Positions 36,358 through 46,834 of a stretch of 64,000 bases of DNA are shown one piece after another. A model generated the notes under the pieces. That model saw only the letters and a list, made by a program, of their open reading frames with translations, was not told where the DNA came from and searched no databases. The first letter of the stretch is position 1; each line of letters opens with the position of its first letter. Made by a program: the position numbers and the translations under genes. This DNA is from Microcaldota archaeon (GTDB lineage: Archaea; B1Sed10-29; B47-G15): the NCBI GenBank assembly GCA_003660975.1, contig QMVG01000005.1, forward strand, positions 1 to 64,000, read 5' to 3'.

Positions 36358-39251
36358 TTTTGTATCTTTTCTATTTCAATGCTAATCTCTTCTCCTCCTA
36401 TCTGCCATTTTTTGCCTTTATTCTTTTCAAAGCGAATTTCTTTAGAGTTGCTAACTCTTTTAATTTGTTCAATATCTAATACCTTCTTGAAATCCTCACT
36501 ACAGTCAATAAATGTTATTATCTCATCTTTTTCAATCAAACCTGCCTCCTTCCGCAGCTGCTGTATTCTTCTGAGCAGCTCCCTGTTTATGCCCATCTTC
36601 CTTAATTCCTCATCTATCTCTACATTGAGGTACAGAGAAAAATCATTGCTTTCAACCCTGATATAATTGTCACCAAGAGGAGGGCTATCAACAAAAGACA
36701 AGGATAAGACATTAAGCTGTTTTGCTATCAAATCAGAAAAAACACTCGGCTCTTCTTTCATTACTACAATTGCCTCTCTGAGGGCCTGTCTTAGATTGAT
36801 GCCTGCCAAATTCCTGGCACTCAAACCAGCCTCTATTATATTCAAGGCCTTTTGCATTGACTCTTCAATTTCATTGTCTATCTTCTTTTCATCAGCTATT
36901 GGCCAATTTTCTAAATGGACGCTTTTCTTAGAACCATCAACATGCAAGTATATCTCTTCACTAACAAAAGGGCATATTGGAGCCATAAGTTTTGATATTT
37001 CAGACAGCACATAAAACAAAGTGTTGAACACTGCAGTATCATTATCCTTGTTCCTTATCCTGTCCCTTATGAATTTTATATAATTTCTTGACAAGTCGTT
37101 TACTATAAAATCTCTCAACAACCTGGCTGGCTCATTTACATCTAAATTCTCGTAAGCCTGGCTAATCTTTTTCTTCATGTTTTCTAATTTAGAGATTATC
37201 CACTTATCTTCTGAATAAAGCTTTCTGGCTTTTTCTCCAGTGTACCCATTCACCAAAGAGAATCTCATAGCATAGGAGTATGAATTCCACAAGGTGTTCA
37301 GCGCAGCCTTTGTTGTTTTTAGAGCCTCTGGGTCAAAGCGAGTGTCCTCCCATGGATTGGTAGACCAGAGCAAATACCATCTGAAGACATCGGCACCAAA
37401 TTGCTTTATTACATCCATTGGATGAATTACATTCCCTTTGCTCTTGCTCATTTTTTCTCCTTTTGGGTCAAGAATCAATCCATTTACCAACACGTTCAGA
37501 TAAGGCGTCCGTTCAAAAACAGTAACAGATTCCACCATTAATGTATAGAACCATCCTCTTGTCTGATCTACTGCTTCTGTAATAAAGTCAATGGGGAACC
37601 ACCTTTCAAACTCTTTGTTCTCAGGGTAGCCAAATGAAGCCCAGGTGGCAGCTCCCGAGTCAAACCAAACATCCGTTACGTCTTTTACCCTGTGCATTGT
37701 TTTTCCACATTTTGGGCATTTCATCGTTATCCTGTCAATATACGGCCTGTGAAGGTCCATTCCTTCCTCATAACCATCGGCTTTTTCTTTAAGTTCTTCT
37801 ATGGAACTTATAACCTCAAAGTGACCACATTCGCACTCCCATATAGGTAAAGGAATCCCCCAGTATTTTTGGTGGGATATGCACCAATCTCTTGCATTTT
37901 CCAGCCACTCTTTAAACCTCTTATGTCCAGCCCAGTCAGGCACCCACCTGACTTTTTCGTTTTCTTTTAACATTTTTTCTTTTATTGGTGCTATCCTTAT
38001 GAACCACTGCGGACTTGCCCTAAATATAAGCTTGCTCTTACATCGCCAGCAGTGGGGGTACCTATGAACTACTTTTTCCGTATGGATTAAAGAGCCTTCC
38101 TTTTTTAAGTCCTCGATTATTATCTCATTAGCGTCAAAGACATAAAGACCTTTGTATTTTCCTGCTTCCTCTGTAAAAATTCCCTCTTCATCAACAGGGC
38201 AGAGAATCTCCAGACCGTACTTCAAACCTGTTTCATAGTCTTCAGGCCCATGCCCGGGAGCAGTGTGCACTAAGCCAGTGCCCTCCTCTGTAGTTATATA
38301 ATCATCCAACACTATTGGATAGAGTTTTCCTTTGTGGTACGGGCATGACTTCTCCATTATATGAATATATTTCATTCCTTCCATTTCCTTTCCAGACAGG
38401 ACCTTAGTTACCAGATAATCATCAATATGGAATTTTGCCATAAGCTTGTCTACGAGAGGCTCTGCTATTATCCATGTTTCTTCTTTTCCTTGCCATTTCA
38501 GTTCAACCCATGAGTAATTGAACTTTGGATGAACAGTTATCGCCACATTCCCGGGCAAGGTCCAGGGGGTTGTGGTCCACACAAGGAAGAAAGTGTTTTC
38601 TTCATCTGCTTTTTTGAATTTCAAATAAATGCTCGTGTCTTCGACTTCTCTGTATTCTTGACTAGCCTCATGGGCGCTTAAACTCGTCCCACACTTTGGA
38701 CACCAAGGCACACTCTTTTTGCCTTTGTAAATCATATTCTTTTCCTTGGCGTGCTTAAAAAACAGCCATGACGATGAGATATATTCATTTTTGTAGGTCA
38801 GGTATGGATTGTCAAGGCTCCACGTAGCCATGCTCCCAAAAGCTTCATAAAAGCTTTTCCAATCTTCAAAAGATGAGAGAGCATGTTCCCTACAGGCTTT
38901 GTTGAATTTGTCTATGCCATATCTCTCGATATCTTCGTTGCTTTTCAAACCTAATTTTTGCTGTACAATGACTTCAACAGGGAGGCCATGCGTGTCAAAA
39001 CCTGGCTGGGCCCAAACATCAAATCCATTCATTTGCTTATATTTAAGAAATACTTCCCTCAATGTCCTTGTCAGAGCATGACCTATGTGGGGAGGAGCGT
39101 TGGCATAAGGCGGACCGTCAAGATAGTAGAACTTTTGCTTGCCTCTGTTTTTTTGTTTTATCCTCTCTACTAGCTTTATCCCTTTCCAATATTCATTTAG
39201 CTCTTTCTCTAATTTCTCGTGGTCAAAACTCTTTGGCATCTCGATTTGCAT
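36351..39251 (-). CDS. ileS: Isoleucyl-tRNA synthetase
   Basis: YLDGPPYANAPPHIGHALTRTLREVFLKYKQMNGFDVWAQPGFDTHGLPVE, KMSKSKGNVIHP, DVTDVWFDSGAATWAS. Confidence 0.95.
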   Translation of the reverse strand: MQIEMPKSFDHEKLEKELNEYWKGIKLVERIKQKNRGKQKFYYLDGPPYANAPPHIGHALTRTLREVFLKYKQMNGFDVWAQPGFDTHGLPVEVIVQQKLGLKSNEDIERYGIDKFNKACREHALSSFEDWKSFYEAFGSMATWSLDNPYLTYKNEYISSSWLFFKHAKEKNMIYKGKKSVPWCPKCGTSLSAHEASQEYREVEDTSIYLKFKKADEENTFFLVWTTTPWTLPGNVAITVHPKFNYSWVELKWQGKEETWIIAEPLVDKLMAKFHIDDYLVTKVLSGKEMEGMKYIHIMEKSCPYHKGKLYPIVLDDYITTEEGTGLVHTAPGHGPEDYETGLKYGLEILCPVDEEGIFTEEAGKYKGLYVFDANEIIIEDLKKEGSLIHTEKVVHRYPHCWRCKSKLIFRASPQWFIRIAPIKEKMLKENEKVRWVPDWAGHKRFKEWLENARDWCISHQKYWGIPLPIWECECGHFEVISSIEELKEKADGYEEGMDLHRPYIDRITMKCPKCGKTMHRVKDVTDVWFDSGAATWASFGYPENKEFERWFPIDFITEAVDQTRGWFYTLMVESVTVFERTPYLNVLVNGLILDPKGEKMSKSKGNVIHPMDVIKQFGADVFRWYLLWSTNPWEDTRFDPEALKTTKAALNTLWNSYSYAMRFSLVNGYTGEKARKLYSEDKWIISKLENMKKKISQAYENLDVNEPARLLRDFIVNDLSRNYIKFIRDRIRNKDNDTAVFNTLFYVLSEISKLMAPICPFVSEEIYLHVDGSKKSVHLENWPIADEKKIDNEIEESMQKALNIIEAGLSARNLAGINLRQALREAIVVMKEEPSVFSDLIAKQLNVLSLSFVDSPPLGDNYIRVESNDFSLYLNVEIDEELRKMGINRELLRRIQQLRKEAGLIEKDEIITFIDCSEDFKKVLDIEQIKRVSNSKEIRFEKNKGKKWQIGGEEISIEIEKIQNQ

Positions 39252-39255
39252 AGCA

Positions 39256-41550
39256 TCACTTTAAGTTATGCATGAGTATTAAATCTTCCTTAAAAGGCAA
39301 TAGCTCATTTGGTATTTCAATACCTCTTATTTCGGACTTCAGAGATATGTTCATTTCCTTTTTCTTTTTCCAAACCATGGAATTAAAGTTGCAGAGTGCT
39401 TCTGTTAGCTCCGAGTACCCTTTTTCTCCAAACTTTTCAGGGAAAGCTCCCTTGTGAATGTTTCCGCCGTATATCTTTTTGTAAGCTTCATACGTAATAA
39501 AAGGTATTATGGGGGCCAAAAGCTTAAGAATCTTTTTGAAGCTTTCATGAATTGTATAAAGAGCAGAATCATCGCCTTCATATGCTCTTGACTTTACCAT
39601 CTCCAGATAATGGGGAGCATATATATTCCAGATAAATGTCCTTACCTGATTAGCAGGGATGTAAAAATTGTAATCGTCATAACCCTCCATACATTTTTCA
39701 ATTAAAACATCTACTTCTCCCATAATCCACCTGTCTGTGGCCTTGATCTCAGGCATTTCTTTTTTGATAGGCAATTTAGACACAAACCTAGCAACATTCC
39801 ACAGCTTAGTCAGAAATTTGCCTGCTCCAGCAATTCTCTCCGCACTTATCCTAAAGTCACCACCTATGCTGGTTTCAGATGCAGCCCAAAACCTAAAAGC
39901 ATCAGCACCGTACTTTTCAATTACCGGCTTTGGCTCTATGATATTTCCCTTACTCTTTGACATTTTCTTTCCGTGTTCATCAAGCCCCATGCCAGTTATC
40001 CAAACGTGCTTAAAAGCAGGTTTCCTGGTAAGCTGGAAATTCCTAAGCAATGTGTAATATAACCAGGTCCTGACAATGTCTCTTCCTTGAGGTCTCATAT
40101 GTGTAGGGTATGCCTTTTTGAATAGTGCATCATCCCTTAGATAACCAGAAACATAGAGGTTGCTTATACTTGAGTCCATCCATGTGTCAAAAACCTTTTT
40201 CTCCCCTGTGAAATCTTTATCATTACCACAGTGCGGGCAAGTTCCTGGGAAGTCTTCTTTCCACGGCTGATAGTACTTTCCAGGTTCTGGCACAAGCCAC
40301 GCTCCGCATTTATTGCATTTCCACAAGGGAATCTCAGTAGCAAAATACCTTGCTCGGCTTATAGGCCAATCCATCGTTATTGAATCAATCCAATCCAACA
40401 GTATTCTCTTATGCTCCTTCGGGTGGAATTCAATGTTATCTGCTATTTTTCTTATATCGTCCAGGAAATCCAGTTGCTTTACATACCATTCTTTCATTGG
40501 AAGAAATTCTATCCTTGACCCACACCTGCTACATCGCGGCACCCTTTGCTGGACCCTCTCTTCTTTTACTTTGTAAGGCTCAAGGTCTTTCAGTATTGCT
40601 TGCCGTGCTTCCTCAACAGTCATACCTTTGTATTTTCCAACAGCTGCAGTCATCCTACCAAATTCGTCAATGCACTGCAATGGCTCTAGCTTTAATCCCT
40701 TGAATAGTTCTATATCACCGAAGTCTCCATAGGAACATATCATGACCAGGCCAGAACCATATTCTATTTTTGCGTATTTGTGTGGAATAATAGGAATTTT
40801 ATTGTTATACAAAGGCACTATGGCTTTCTTTCCTTTAAGGTGCTTGTACCTTTCGTCTTTTGGGTTATAGATAACAGCTTTACACGCTGCTAAAAGCTCG
40901 GGTCTTGTGGTTGCAACTATCAACTCTTCTTCTGAGTCCTCTACCTTAAAGATTAAGTAATGCAGTGTTGTACTCCCTTCCACGTATTCTAGTTCAGCAT
41001 CTGCCAATGTCGTTCTGCAGCCAGTGCACCAGTTTATAGGTCTTGTATCCTCATAAACCAAACCCTTCTTCCACAATTCAATGAACGTGGCCTGTGTTAT
41101 CTTTCTGTATTCAGGTGAATCAGTCATGTACGTATTCTCATAATCTGCACTCATGCCTGTCCTATAGTAAAGTTCCAATATCTCCTTGGAGTATTTATCT
41201 ATTTCCTCTTTACACAGTTTTATGAACTCCTCCCTCTGGTACTCATGAAGTTTTTTGCCATACTTTTTCTCAACAACTCTCTCAACAGGTAGGCCGTTCC
41301 TGTCCAAGCAAAATGGAAAGATTACCTCCTTACCTTTCATTCTCTCGCTTCTTGCTATAGCGTCAATCAAAGTATAATGAGCAACGGCTCCTATATGCCA
41401 CGAGCCAGAAGGATAAACAGGGGGATTGTCAATTACAAAAAATTCTTTGTCTGAGTCGAAATTAGCTTTAAAATCATTGTTCTTCAACCACTCTCTAAAG
41501 ATTTCTTTCTCTTTTTTTACATCCCATCTCTTCTCTTCTATTTCAGCCAT
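39256..41550 (-). CDS. valS: Valyl-tRNA synthetase
   Basis: VIDNPPVYPSGSWHIGAVAHYTLIDAIARSERMKGKEVIFPFCLDRNGLPVE, GLDEHGKKMSKSKGNIIEP; ATG 41550 preferred over 41592. Confidence 0.9.
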   Translation of the reverse strand: MAEIEEKRWDVKKEKEIFREWLKNNDFKANFDSDKEFFVIDNPPVYPSGSWHIGAVAHYTLIDAIARSERMKGKEVIFPFCLDRNGLPVERVVEKKYGKKLHEYQREEFIKLCKEEIDKYSKEILELYYRTGMSADYENTYMTDSPEYRKITQATFIELWKKGLVYEDTRPINWCTGCRTTLADAELEYVEGSTTLHYLIFKVEDSEEELIVATTRPELLAACKAVIYNPKDERYKHLKGKKAIVPLYNNKIPIIPHKYAKIEYGSGLVMICSYGDFGDIELFKGLKLEPLQCIDEFGRMTAAVGKYKGMTVEEARQAILKDLEPYKVKEERVQQRVPRCSRCGSRIEFLPMKEWYVKQLDFLDDIRKIADNIEFHPKEHKRILLDWIDSITMDWPISRARYFATEIPLWKCNKCGAWLVPEPGKYYQPWKEDFPGTCPHCGNDKDFTGEKKVFDTWMDSSISNLYVSGYLRDDALFKKAYPTHMRPQGRDIVRTWLYYTLLRNFQLTRKPAFKHVWITGMGLDEHGKKMSKSKGNIIEPKPVIEKYGADAFRFWAASETSIGGDFRISAERIAGAGKFLTKLWNVARFVSKLPIKKEMPEIKATDRWIMGEVDVLIEKCMEGYDDYNFYIPANQVRTFIWNIYAPHYLEMVKSRAYEGDDSALYTIHESFKKILKLLAPIIPFITYEAYKKIYGGNIHKGAFPEKFGEKGYSELTEALCNFNSMVWKKKKEMNISLKSEIRGIEIPNELLPFKEDLILMHNLK

Positions 41551-41689
41551 TAAACAACCTCTGTTTCCTTTAGCCGCTTGACAAAGAGCCAAACGGCTAA
41601 GAAATCGTTACTATAACAGTAATTTGTTTTATAGAGATAAAGGCCATAACTCTCCCGCATTAGTAATTTCTCATAGATATTATATAAAT

Positions 41690-42637
41690 TTACTGTTCTT
41701 TTGTCTCATCATCAGGACCTATCAGTACTGTGCCTCCAATCTCTTTTCTACCTGTAAATGTTTTCTCTTCAACCTCTTCCTCTATCTCTTTTTCAGCTCT
41801 TTTTATTCTCATTATAGCAATGAAACCAAAAAATATGATAAACACCACAGTAACAGCAAAACCTACAAGCCTTCCAGTCGCTGACATAAGAAAGTCTATG
41901 AAATCATCAAGCGGCGTTCTTTTGTTTTCTATAATAACCTGTTTTGCTGGCAGAATCGGAGCAATGCTTTGGTTTTCTTTCTTTCTTGGTTCTATCCTCT
42001 CTTCTCCAACAACTATATTTGAAATTTCCCAGTACACATCCTTTTTTGCAGGGGCCAGAAGCTTGGAATGAAAGAGAATCGTTAGATTCTTACTATCCCC
42101 ACAATCAACAGTGAAACTCTTTACATAAGTTTGGTTTAAGGCAATAGGTGGGTTTTCTGATGAATAATCGCCACTAAAATGCTCACAGCTACCATTGTAT
42201 TCTCCTTTTGAGCTATCGTATGAATAGCAATTCGCCTTGCCCCAAAGCTCAAAAAAACCTCTTATTTCGTTTAAGCTATTGCCATTCCTCACTGAATAAA
42301 CATAGCACGCTTCGTCTGCAAAGCCGTGTTTCACAAAGTCTGGATTTGAAAGATTGACATCTCTGTCGTAGAAATACACGTCAAGCCGAGGTATAAATGA
42401 AGTTCCAACATCTATCCTAAAACTAAAGGAGAAGTCAAATCTATCTCCTCTCTTTCCCGTATTAATTTTCAAAAACCACTCTCCAAACGTTTTTTTCGGA
42501 GCACTTACCATAAAAGAGCTTTCAGTTTCATTTAGAGTGAAACCAGAAGCATTTAGGCCCGATGTTGTCAATTCTACATCTATTGCTATTGAAGGTATCA
42601 GAAATGCCAAAACAAAAAATATCACTTTTGCCCTCAT
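41690..42637 (-). CDS. Secreted/membrane protein with C-terminal TM
   Basis: Signal MRAKVIFFVLAFLIPSIAIDVE..., C-term LVGFAVTVVFIIFFGFIAIMRIKRAEKEIEEE; internal Met avoids overlap with proS. Confidence 0.7.
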   Translation of the reverse strand: MRAKVIFFVLAFLIPSIAIDVELTTSGLNASGFTLNETESSFMVSAPKKTFGEWFLKINTGKRGDRFDFSFSFRIDVGTSFIPRLDVYFYDRDVNLSNPDFVKHGFADEACYVYSVRNGNSLNEIRGFFELWGKANCYSYDSSKGEYNGSCEHFSGDYSSENPPIALNQTYVKSFTVDCGDSKNLTILFHSKLLAPAKKDVYWEISNIVVGEERIEPRKKENQSIAPILPAKQVIIENKRTPLDDFIDFLMSATGRLVGFAVTVVFIIFFGFIAIMRIKRAEKEIEEEVEEKTFTGRKEIGGTVLIGPDDETKEQ

Positions 42638-42660
42638 CAAAAATGAGAACACATTTGCAT

Positions 42661-44127
42661 TTAATAAGATTTTGCTAAGTAAACCATCAATTTGGCTTCT
42701 CTTCCACAGATAATACATTTACCTTTTGCTGCTTCCTCTCTACCATGTAGGACGCCTCTAACCTCCAAGCCAGTTTCTTCTTTTATCACGTCAGCGCAAG
42801 GCTTGCCATCACTATCAATTGAGCAGAAGGGCACTTTGATAAAGCCCCCTTTATCAGCTAACTTTTTCAATTCTTCTTTCGTTTTTGCCTCAAAGAGTCG
42901 TGAATTGAAGTCTTTATCTGCCTTTTCTTTCAGATTTTTGAGAATTTCTTTTCCTACATTCTTTAGATACTTGTCAAGCTCTTTTTCATCTATCATCTCT
43001 CTTTTTCCTGTATCCCTCCTTACGATAGTAAGTTTGGCTTCATGTAACTCTTTCTCTCCTACCTCGATTCTGATTGGAACGCCTCTAAGCTCCCAATAAT
43101 AAAATTTAGCTCCAGGTTGCTTATCACTCTCATCAAATTCAACCCTGTATTCTTTTTTTAGTTTCTCGTGTAGCATCAAGCACTTGGTGTTTATTGCATC
43201 AATATCTACTCCTGTCTTGAATATTGGCACAATAACAATCTGAATAGGAGCTATTTCAAATGGAAAGACGCAGCCTTTATTGTCACCGTGAACTGCAATC
43301 ACAGCTGCCAGGATTCTACCTACAGCAGGCCCATAGCATGTCTGCCACGGGTGCCTTTCATTTCCGTCTTTATCAATAAAGCTTATGCCAAATGTCTTTG
43401 AAAAGTTCTGGCCTAAAAAGTGAGTGGAAGGCAGCTGTAAAACCCTCCCACTTGCAATCAAAGCATCAGCCCCAAAAGTATATTCAGCACCTGCAAACTT
43501 GTCCCATGAGGGTCTTCTAAAATATAAAAAAGGAATGCCCAATTTATTGTGGATTATCTCCTCTGTGATTTCCATATCTTCAATAACCTGTCTCTCAGCC
43601 TCTCTTTTGCTCTCAAAAACATCATGCGCCTCTATCCAGTAAAACTCTCTGTCCCTCAATAGAGGTCTAGTATGCTTGGTCTCATAGCGCCAAACTTGGC
43701 AGCGCTGGTAAGCTTTAAATGGAAGGTCTCTATATGAGCGAATCCATTGGGCATACATTATATACATTGCTGTTTCGCTTGTTGGTCTCAATGCTAGCTT
43801 TTTTTCCAACTTAGTACTACCACCATGAGTTATCCAAAACACATTTGGTGAGAAGCCCTCAACATGTTCTGCCTCTTTCTCAAAGTTCTCCTCTGGAATC
43901 ACAGCTGGAAAGCGCATTGGTTTATGCCCTCTCCTTTGCAATTCCTTTTCAAACATCTCTTCAATCAGGTTTTCAGCAATTGTGGCATTCGGTCTGTGAA
44001 CTAGAAAACCCTTTACATTATACCTTTGATCTATTAGCTCTGCCCTCCACAGTAGTTCATTATACCACTCGCTGAAATGCTTTTCTTTGTCTATATTGAA
44101 CTCTTTGTCAGCAACCTCTTCAGGCAT
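42661..44127 (-). CDS. proS: Prolyl-tRNA synthetase (archaeal/eukaryotic type)
   Basis: LALRPTSETAMYIMYAQWIRSYRDLPFKAYQRCQVWRYE, GREFYWIEAHDVF-like, QTCYGPAVGRILAAV. Confidence 0.96.
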   Translation of the reverse strand: MPEEVADKEFNIDKEKHFSEWYNELLWRAELIDQRYNVKGFLVHRPNATIAENLIEEMFEKELQRRGHKPMRFPAVIPEENFEKEAEHVEGFSPNVFWITHGGSTKLEKKLALRPTSETAMYIMYAQWIRSYRDLPFKAYQRCQVWRYETKHTRPLLRDREFYWIEAHDVFESKREAERQVIEDMEITEEIIHNKLGIPFLYFRRPSWDKFAGAEYTFGADALIASGRVLQLPSTHFLGQNFSKTFGISFIDKDGNERHPWQTCYGPAVGRILAAVIAVHGDNKGCVFPFEIAPIQIVIVPIFKTGVDIDAINTKCLMLHEKLKKEYRVEFDESDKQPGAKFYYWELRGVPIRIEVGEKELHEAKLTIVRRDTGKREMIDEKELDKYLKNVGKEILKNLKEKADKDFNSRLFEAKTKEELKKLADKGGFIKVPFCSIDSDGKPCADVIKEETGLEVRGVLHGREEAAKGKCIICGREAKLMVYLAKSY

Positions 44128-44134
44128 TATACTA

Positions 44135-44533
44135 TCACCTTACCCTGCTTATTAGCCTCCTGCCAAGAATTTCCCAGACTTCTACCTCCTGCCCTGCTTC
44201 TAGTTTTCCTTTCATGTCCTCTGGGATGTCCTCTTCATAGGTCTCATAGCTTTCCATGTCCATTAACTGCGCCCTATCGCCCATAAGGGCTATGACCTGG
44301 GCAGTTTTCCTAATTAATATAGGAACATCAACCCTCATATCACCAGGTCCCAAAATATTTTTCTTTTTTCCTGAAAATAGCGAAACAGCAGAAACCCTTG
44401 CTTTTGCTTCACCATGCTTTCCTGGTTTGCTTATACTTATGTCAACAACCCTGCACGGCTCACCATCAATAACAACTAGTTTTCCTGGTTTTAATTCCTT
44501 AAGCTCCTTTCTCTCAACTTCCATTCCGCACAC
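44135..44533 (-). CDS. eif5A: Translation initiation factor aIF5A
   Basis: ISKPGKHGEAKARVSAVSLFSGKKKNI; hypusination site KPGKHG. Confidence 0.95.
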   Translation of the reverse strand: MCGMEVERKELKELKPGKLVVIDGEPCRVVDISISKPGKHGEAKARVSAVSLFSGKKKNILGPGDMRVDVPILIRKTAQVIALMGDRAQLMDMESYETYEEDIPEDMKGKLEAGQEVEVWEILGRRLISRVR

Positions 44534-44534
44534 C

Positions 44535-45566
44535 TCATTTGATATCTATGTCAAATTTTTTCTTGCGCTTCAGGCCCAAACGATAAGCGCAGAAAAGACC
44601 TGTGAAAGTGACAAGCCAGTATGATATAAACCTGTCCAATATAGTCTGCGCTCCGGCCAAAGCAGTGTTCATGCCTGATAGCACATAAATAATTATCATA
44701 GAACTCTCTATTAAAGCTAACCCTCCAGGTATTAATGGAAGAAAACCTACAAGAGCAGTTATCACCAAGACAGTAAATATGACATAAAGAGAAACATTGG
44801 CTCCCAAAGCTCTGAAAACAAAGAACATCCTGAAAGAATCTGCGAGCCACACCATAAATGAAAGCACAAGAGCGTACAGCCATAGTCTTTTCTCCCTAAG
44901 CAGGTATCTAGCATTGTATATATAGTCTTCAACGCCTGATAATATCTGCTTCTGAACTGATTTTTTTCTAAGCCTTCTCGAAAAACGAGAAAAGAAGCTT
45001 ATAAGCTTGTTCACAAGACCCATTCCTGCCTTCTTTTCTAGAGAGAGATAGAGCATCACAAACAAAAAAAAGGCATTAAAGGCAAAAGCAATGAAAAGCA
45101 ATGAAGATATCCATAACGGCAATACAACCATAGCACTGCCAAGAACCACGAGAGAAATCATTGCAAATGTTGCTGCATCAAATATCCTTTCAATTACAAC
45201 AGTTGACAAGCTCTTTCCAGTTCTGCAATTTCCGTGTTTGTTTAACAGATAGGCCCTAAGTGGCTCTCCTCCTACACGAGCTGAAGGTGTTATGTTGCTT
45301 ATTGAAATACCAGCAAGCATGATTTGATATATTTTAAAAAAAGAAATCTTAACACCAGCCTTGTCTGTAAATATCTTCCACCTCTCTGTTAGAAAGGCAA
45401 TACCTAGAAACTGGAGCAGGACAGCCAAAGCAAGATATAGCAAATTCGCTTTATTGAGCAGGGCAATTATCTCATCCACCCCTAAGATAAAGCTTATTGT
45501 TACAGCTACAAGAACACCTGTCAGCACCAAAACAAATAAGAGCCTCTTAATTTCCATAACTAACAT
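44535..45566 (-). CDS. Flippase-like/UPF0104 (LPG synthetase TM-like) integral membrane protein
   Basis: Polytopic; ISNITPSARVGGEPLRAYLL, LVGFLPLIPGGLALIESSMI. Confidence 0.85.
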   Translation of the reverse strand: MLVMEIKRLLFVLVLTGVLVAVTISFILGVDEIIALLNKANLLYLALAVLLQFLGIAFLTERWKIFTDKAGVKISFFKIYQIMLAGISISNITPSARVGGEPLRAYLLNKHGNCRTGKSLSTVVIERIFDAATFAMISLVVLGSAMVVLPLWISSLLFIAFAFNAFFLFVMLYLSLEKKAGMGLVNKLISFFSRFSRRLRKKSVQKQILSGVEDYIYNARYLLREKRLWLYALVLSFMVWLADSFRMFFVFRALGANVSLYVIFTVLVITALVGFLPLIPGGLALIESSMIIIYVLSGMNTALAGAQTILDRFISYWLVTFTGLFCAYRLGLKRKKKFDIDIK

Positions 45567-45595
45567 TACTCTATACTTTTATAAATAATATTGCT

Positions 45596-46366
45596 GTGAC
45601 TGATGCATTAGGTGGTGTTGTGATAGACAACCATGCGCACTTAGATGATAAGCGATTCAAGAAGGATATTGACGAAGTGGTCAAAAGGGCCAAAGAAAAG
45701 CTTGATGCAGTTTTTCTGCCTGCCTCAAGCTTTAGAAGCAACAGGCGAGTATTACAACTCCACAGGGCCTATCCTGAATTCCTGTATCCCATGGCAGGGA
45801 TGGACCCAATGGCCTGCCTAAAAAAGCCAGAAAAGATAGATGATGTTGAAATATGGGCAAAAGAGGAAAAAGATATAATTGCAATAGGAGAGGTTGGTTT
45901 AGAGTATTACCATGCAGCAGAGGAAAAGGAGCGTCAGAAAATAAATCTTGGGAGGTTTATAGCACTGGCAAATGAGATTCACAAGCCATTAGTAATTCAT
46001 TGCAGAGAAGCGTGGTCAGATATATTCAAAGAGCTTGAAAGGGCAGAAGTTAACGTAATACTCCATGCTTTCTCAGGAGGGCTGGAAGAAATCAAGAGAG
46101 CGATTGACAGCTCTTTTTATATCTCTCTCGCTACCAATATTTGTTATCCAGAAAACATAAGGTTAATTAAACACATTCCCTTAGATATTATGTTGCTTGA
46201 GACAGATTCACCGTATTTACACCCTTACAGACAGGGAAGAAATGAACCTGCAAATGTCTGGGAAAGCGCACGAAAGATATCTGAGATAAAAGGCATAGAA
46301 TTAAAGGAATTAAACAATATAATTAATAAAAACACATGGAAAGCCTTTAAGGTAAGAGGTGCTTAG
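45596..46366 (+). CDS. TatD-family metal-dependent hydrolase
   Basis: VIDNHAHLDDKRF, AIGEVGLEYYHA, PLVIHCREAW, LLETDSPYLHPY. Confidence 0.9.
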   Translation: MTDALGGVVIDNHAHLDDKRFKKDIDEVVKRAKEKLDAVFLPASSFRSNRRVLQLHRAYPEFLYPMAGMDPMACLKKPEKIDDVEIWAKEEKDIIAIGEVGLEYYHAAEEKERQKINLGRFIALANEIHKPLVIHCREAWSDIFKELERAEVNVILHAFSGGLEEIKRAIDSSFYISLATNICYPENIRLIKHIPLDIMLLETDSPYLHPYRQGRNEPANVWESARKISEIKGIELKELNNIINKNTWKAFKVRGA

Positions 46367-46834
46367 ATGCCGAGAATACTGGAAGAAGTTAAAACAAAAT
46401 TTGGTATGGGAAAGAAAAAGAAAGCAATAGCTTTCTTTGTTGATGGTCCGAATATGCTTAGAAAAGAATTTGATTTTGACTTGAACAAAGTCAAACAGCA
46501 ACTGGAGAAATTTGGAAGTATAAAGATTGGCAAGGTTTTCTTAAACCAATATGCTCCTGAAAAACTGATAGAAGCAATAGTGAATCAAGGTTTTGAAGTT
46601 GTTATAGTCACAAGCGATGATATTGATGCTCCAATGGCAGCAGAAGCCATGGAGGCAATTTTCAATGGTCACATAGATGTAATTGCTGTAATGACAAGAG
46701 ATGGAGATTTCCAATCCATTTTATTGAAAGCTAAAAAATACGGAAAAGACACTATTGTTATAGGAAGCGAGCCACTTTCGGCCTCATTAAGAAACACGGC
46801 AGATTATGTTATTAAAATCAATGAGAGGCGCTGA
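46367..46834 (+). CDS. NYN-domain (LabA/DUF88-type) putative nuclease
   Basis: AFFVDGPNMLRKEFDFDL, DVIAVMTRDGDFQSILLKAKKYGKDTIVIG. Confidence 0.9.
   Translation: MPRILEEVKTKFGMGKKKKAIAFFVDGPNMLRKEFDFDLNKVKQQLEKFGSIKIGKVFLNQYAPEKLIEAIVNQGFEVVIVTSDDIDAPMAAEAMEAIFNGHIDVIAVMTRDGDFQSILLKAKKYGKDTIVIGSEPLSASLRNTADYVIKINERR

Noticed and set aside
44551-44883. 110-aa minus ORF inside the flippase-like gene
   Set aside because: Same-strand alternative frame of a conserved polytopic membrane protein; unlike Gar1, it shows no family motif
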